A stretch of 5,731 bases of DNA from Candidatus Woesearchaeota archaeon. Lineage in GTDB: Archaea; Nanobdellota; Nanobdellia; Woesearchaeales; JAGVYJ01. The notes under the pieces were generated by a model. It was not told where the DNA came from. It was given only the letters and a program-made list of their open reading frames with translations, and did no database searches. Positions within the stretch are counted from its first letter, which is position 1, and the number at the start of each line of letters is the position of its first letter. Location: assembly GCA_018303315.1 (NCBI GenBank), contig JAGVYJ010000076.1, forward strand, positions 1-5,731, read 5' to 3'. The position numbers and the translations under genes are program-made. Positions 5,102 through 5,731 of the stretch are shown piece after piece.

Positions 5102-5731
5102 ATGGCTGAGCCCGGAGATATCGTAAAAATTGTAACAGAGAAAGAAGAGCTTGAGGGAGTGCTGCTGCCGAGCTCGCGCTTTGATTCTGATGTTGTAATT
5201 ATCAAGCTGAAGAACGGCTACAACCTTGCAATAAGGAAGGAAAATGTCAGGAAAATAGATGTGTTGGAGCATTACCAGAAAAAGAAGGCCAGGCGGGAGG
5301 CATACAGGGAAAAGCCGGGGAAGCCGAAAATAGCGATACTGCACACCGGCGGCACAATAACATCAAAAGTCGACTACAGGACAGGCGGGGGGATTGCCGG
5401 ATTTACTGCTGAGGAGATGCTGGACATTGTTCCTGAGATAAAGGACATAGCAAATATCAGGTCAAGGGGCATAACAAAGATGCAGTCAGAGATGATGAGG
5501 TTTTCCTATTACAACATAATTGCAGAGGAAATCAGGAAAGAGGTCGAGCAGGGTGTTGACGGCGTGATTGTCAGCCATGGAACAGACACCATGCATTATA
5601 CCAGCGCTGCCCTGAGCTTCATGCTTGAAGATTTGCCAGTGCCTGTCATCCTTGTTGGCGCGCAGAGGAGCTCTGACAGGGGCAGCACTGACTCCAGGCT
5701 TAACCTGATGAATGCTGCGTATTTCATAGCG
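5102..5731 (+). CDS. gatD: GatD, archaeal Glu-tRNA(Gln) amidotransferase subunit D, 5' 210 codons
   Basis: GatD works with GatE to convert Glu-tRNA(Gln) to Gln-tRNA(Gln). GatD is the asparaginase-like glutaminase that releases ammonia; GatE, not in this window, activates and amidates the misacylated tRNA. Residues 1-55 form the small beta-rich N-terminal domain (PGDIVKI, EGVLLP, IKLKNGYNLAIRKENV). A charged linker (58-74) follows, then the asparaginase domain. ILHTGGTITSKVDYRTGGG gives catalytic Thr85 and VSHGTDTMHYTSAA gives Thr161 and Asp162. The 76-residue spacing equals that of Thr101 and Thr177 in the Methanothermobacter enzyme (recalled numbers); the catalytic Lys would lie beyond the window. 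PVILVGAQRSSDRGSTDSRLNL is also typical. The N-terminal domain and linker separate GatD from plain type I asparaginase. ATG 5102 lies one base after the NIF3-like stop, with a partial AGGT site at 5091-5094. About half of the usual 430-450 residues is present; the frame is open at the right edge. Confidence 0.95.
   Translation, partial: MAEPGDIVKIVTEKEELEGVLLPSSRFDSDVVIIKLKNGYNLAIRKENVRKIDVLEHYQKKKARREAYREKPGKPKIAILHTGGTITSKVDYRTGGGIAGFTAEEMLDIVPEIKDIANIRSRGITKMQSEMMRFSYYNIIAEEIRKEVEQGVDGVIVSHGTDTMHYTSAALSFMLEDLPVPVILVGAQRSSDRGSTDSRLNLMNAAYFIA

Overview
This window looks like a compact archaeal genome segment, probably from a DPANN-type lineage (Woesearchaeota/Pacearchaeota-like). Three things point there. 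The 3' end carries GatD, the asparaginase-like subunit of the GatDE tRNA-dependent amidotransferase, which is restricted to archaea. Ribosome-binding sites, where visible, are of the GGTGA type, and the one internal promoter-like element is an AT-rich TATA box. The first half resembles, from memory, a HerA-like ATPase plus coiled-coil cluster common in DPANN genomes. The lineage is inferred; no rRNA is present to confirm it. All genes are on the + strand and packed with 1-23 nt overlaps or minimal gaps.

Block 1 (1-3093): the C-terminal half of a HerA/FtsK-type (DUF87-like) ATPase, entering from the left edge. It ends in a small domain of about 52 residues that recurs in the next long gene. 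A 57-codon Lys/Glu-rich frame starts in an ATGA overlap with the ATPase stop and may be the frameshifted tail of the ATPase. A 200-aa two-part protein and a 373-aa coiled-coil protein follow, each coupled by a 1-4 nt overlap. These look like parts of one machine: a motor ATPase, an adaptor sharing the ATPase tail domain, and a long coiled-coil scaffold. No function can be assigned from sequence alone.

Block 2 (3071-4023): truD, the tRNA pseudouridine synthase D gene, broken in the middle. The N-terminal part with the catalytic Asp motif and the C-terminal part with the NYFxEQRFG, QSxxxN and LPKGSYAT motifs are both well preserved. They lie in different frames, and about 30 residues, including the family's GNxF segment, are missing at the junction.

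Block 3 (4022-5731): after a 46-nt gap holding a TATA-like element and a good ribosome-binding site come a 90-aa helical protein of unknown function, a NIF3/YbgI-family dinuclear-metal protein, and the first 210 codons of gatD, which runs off the right edge. These three are nearly contiguous and probably form one transcript. No RNA genes, CRISPR arrays, insertion sequences or strong terminators were seen, and no stretch over 300 bases lacks a gene.
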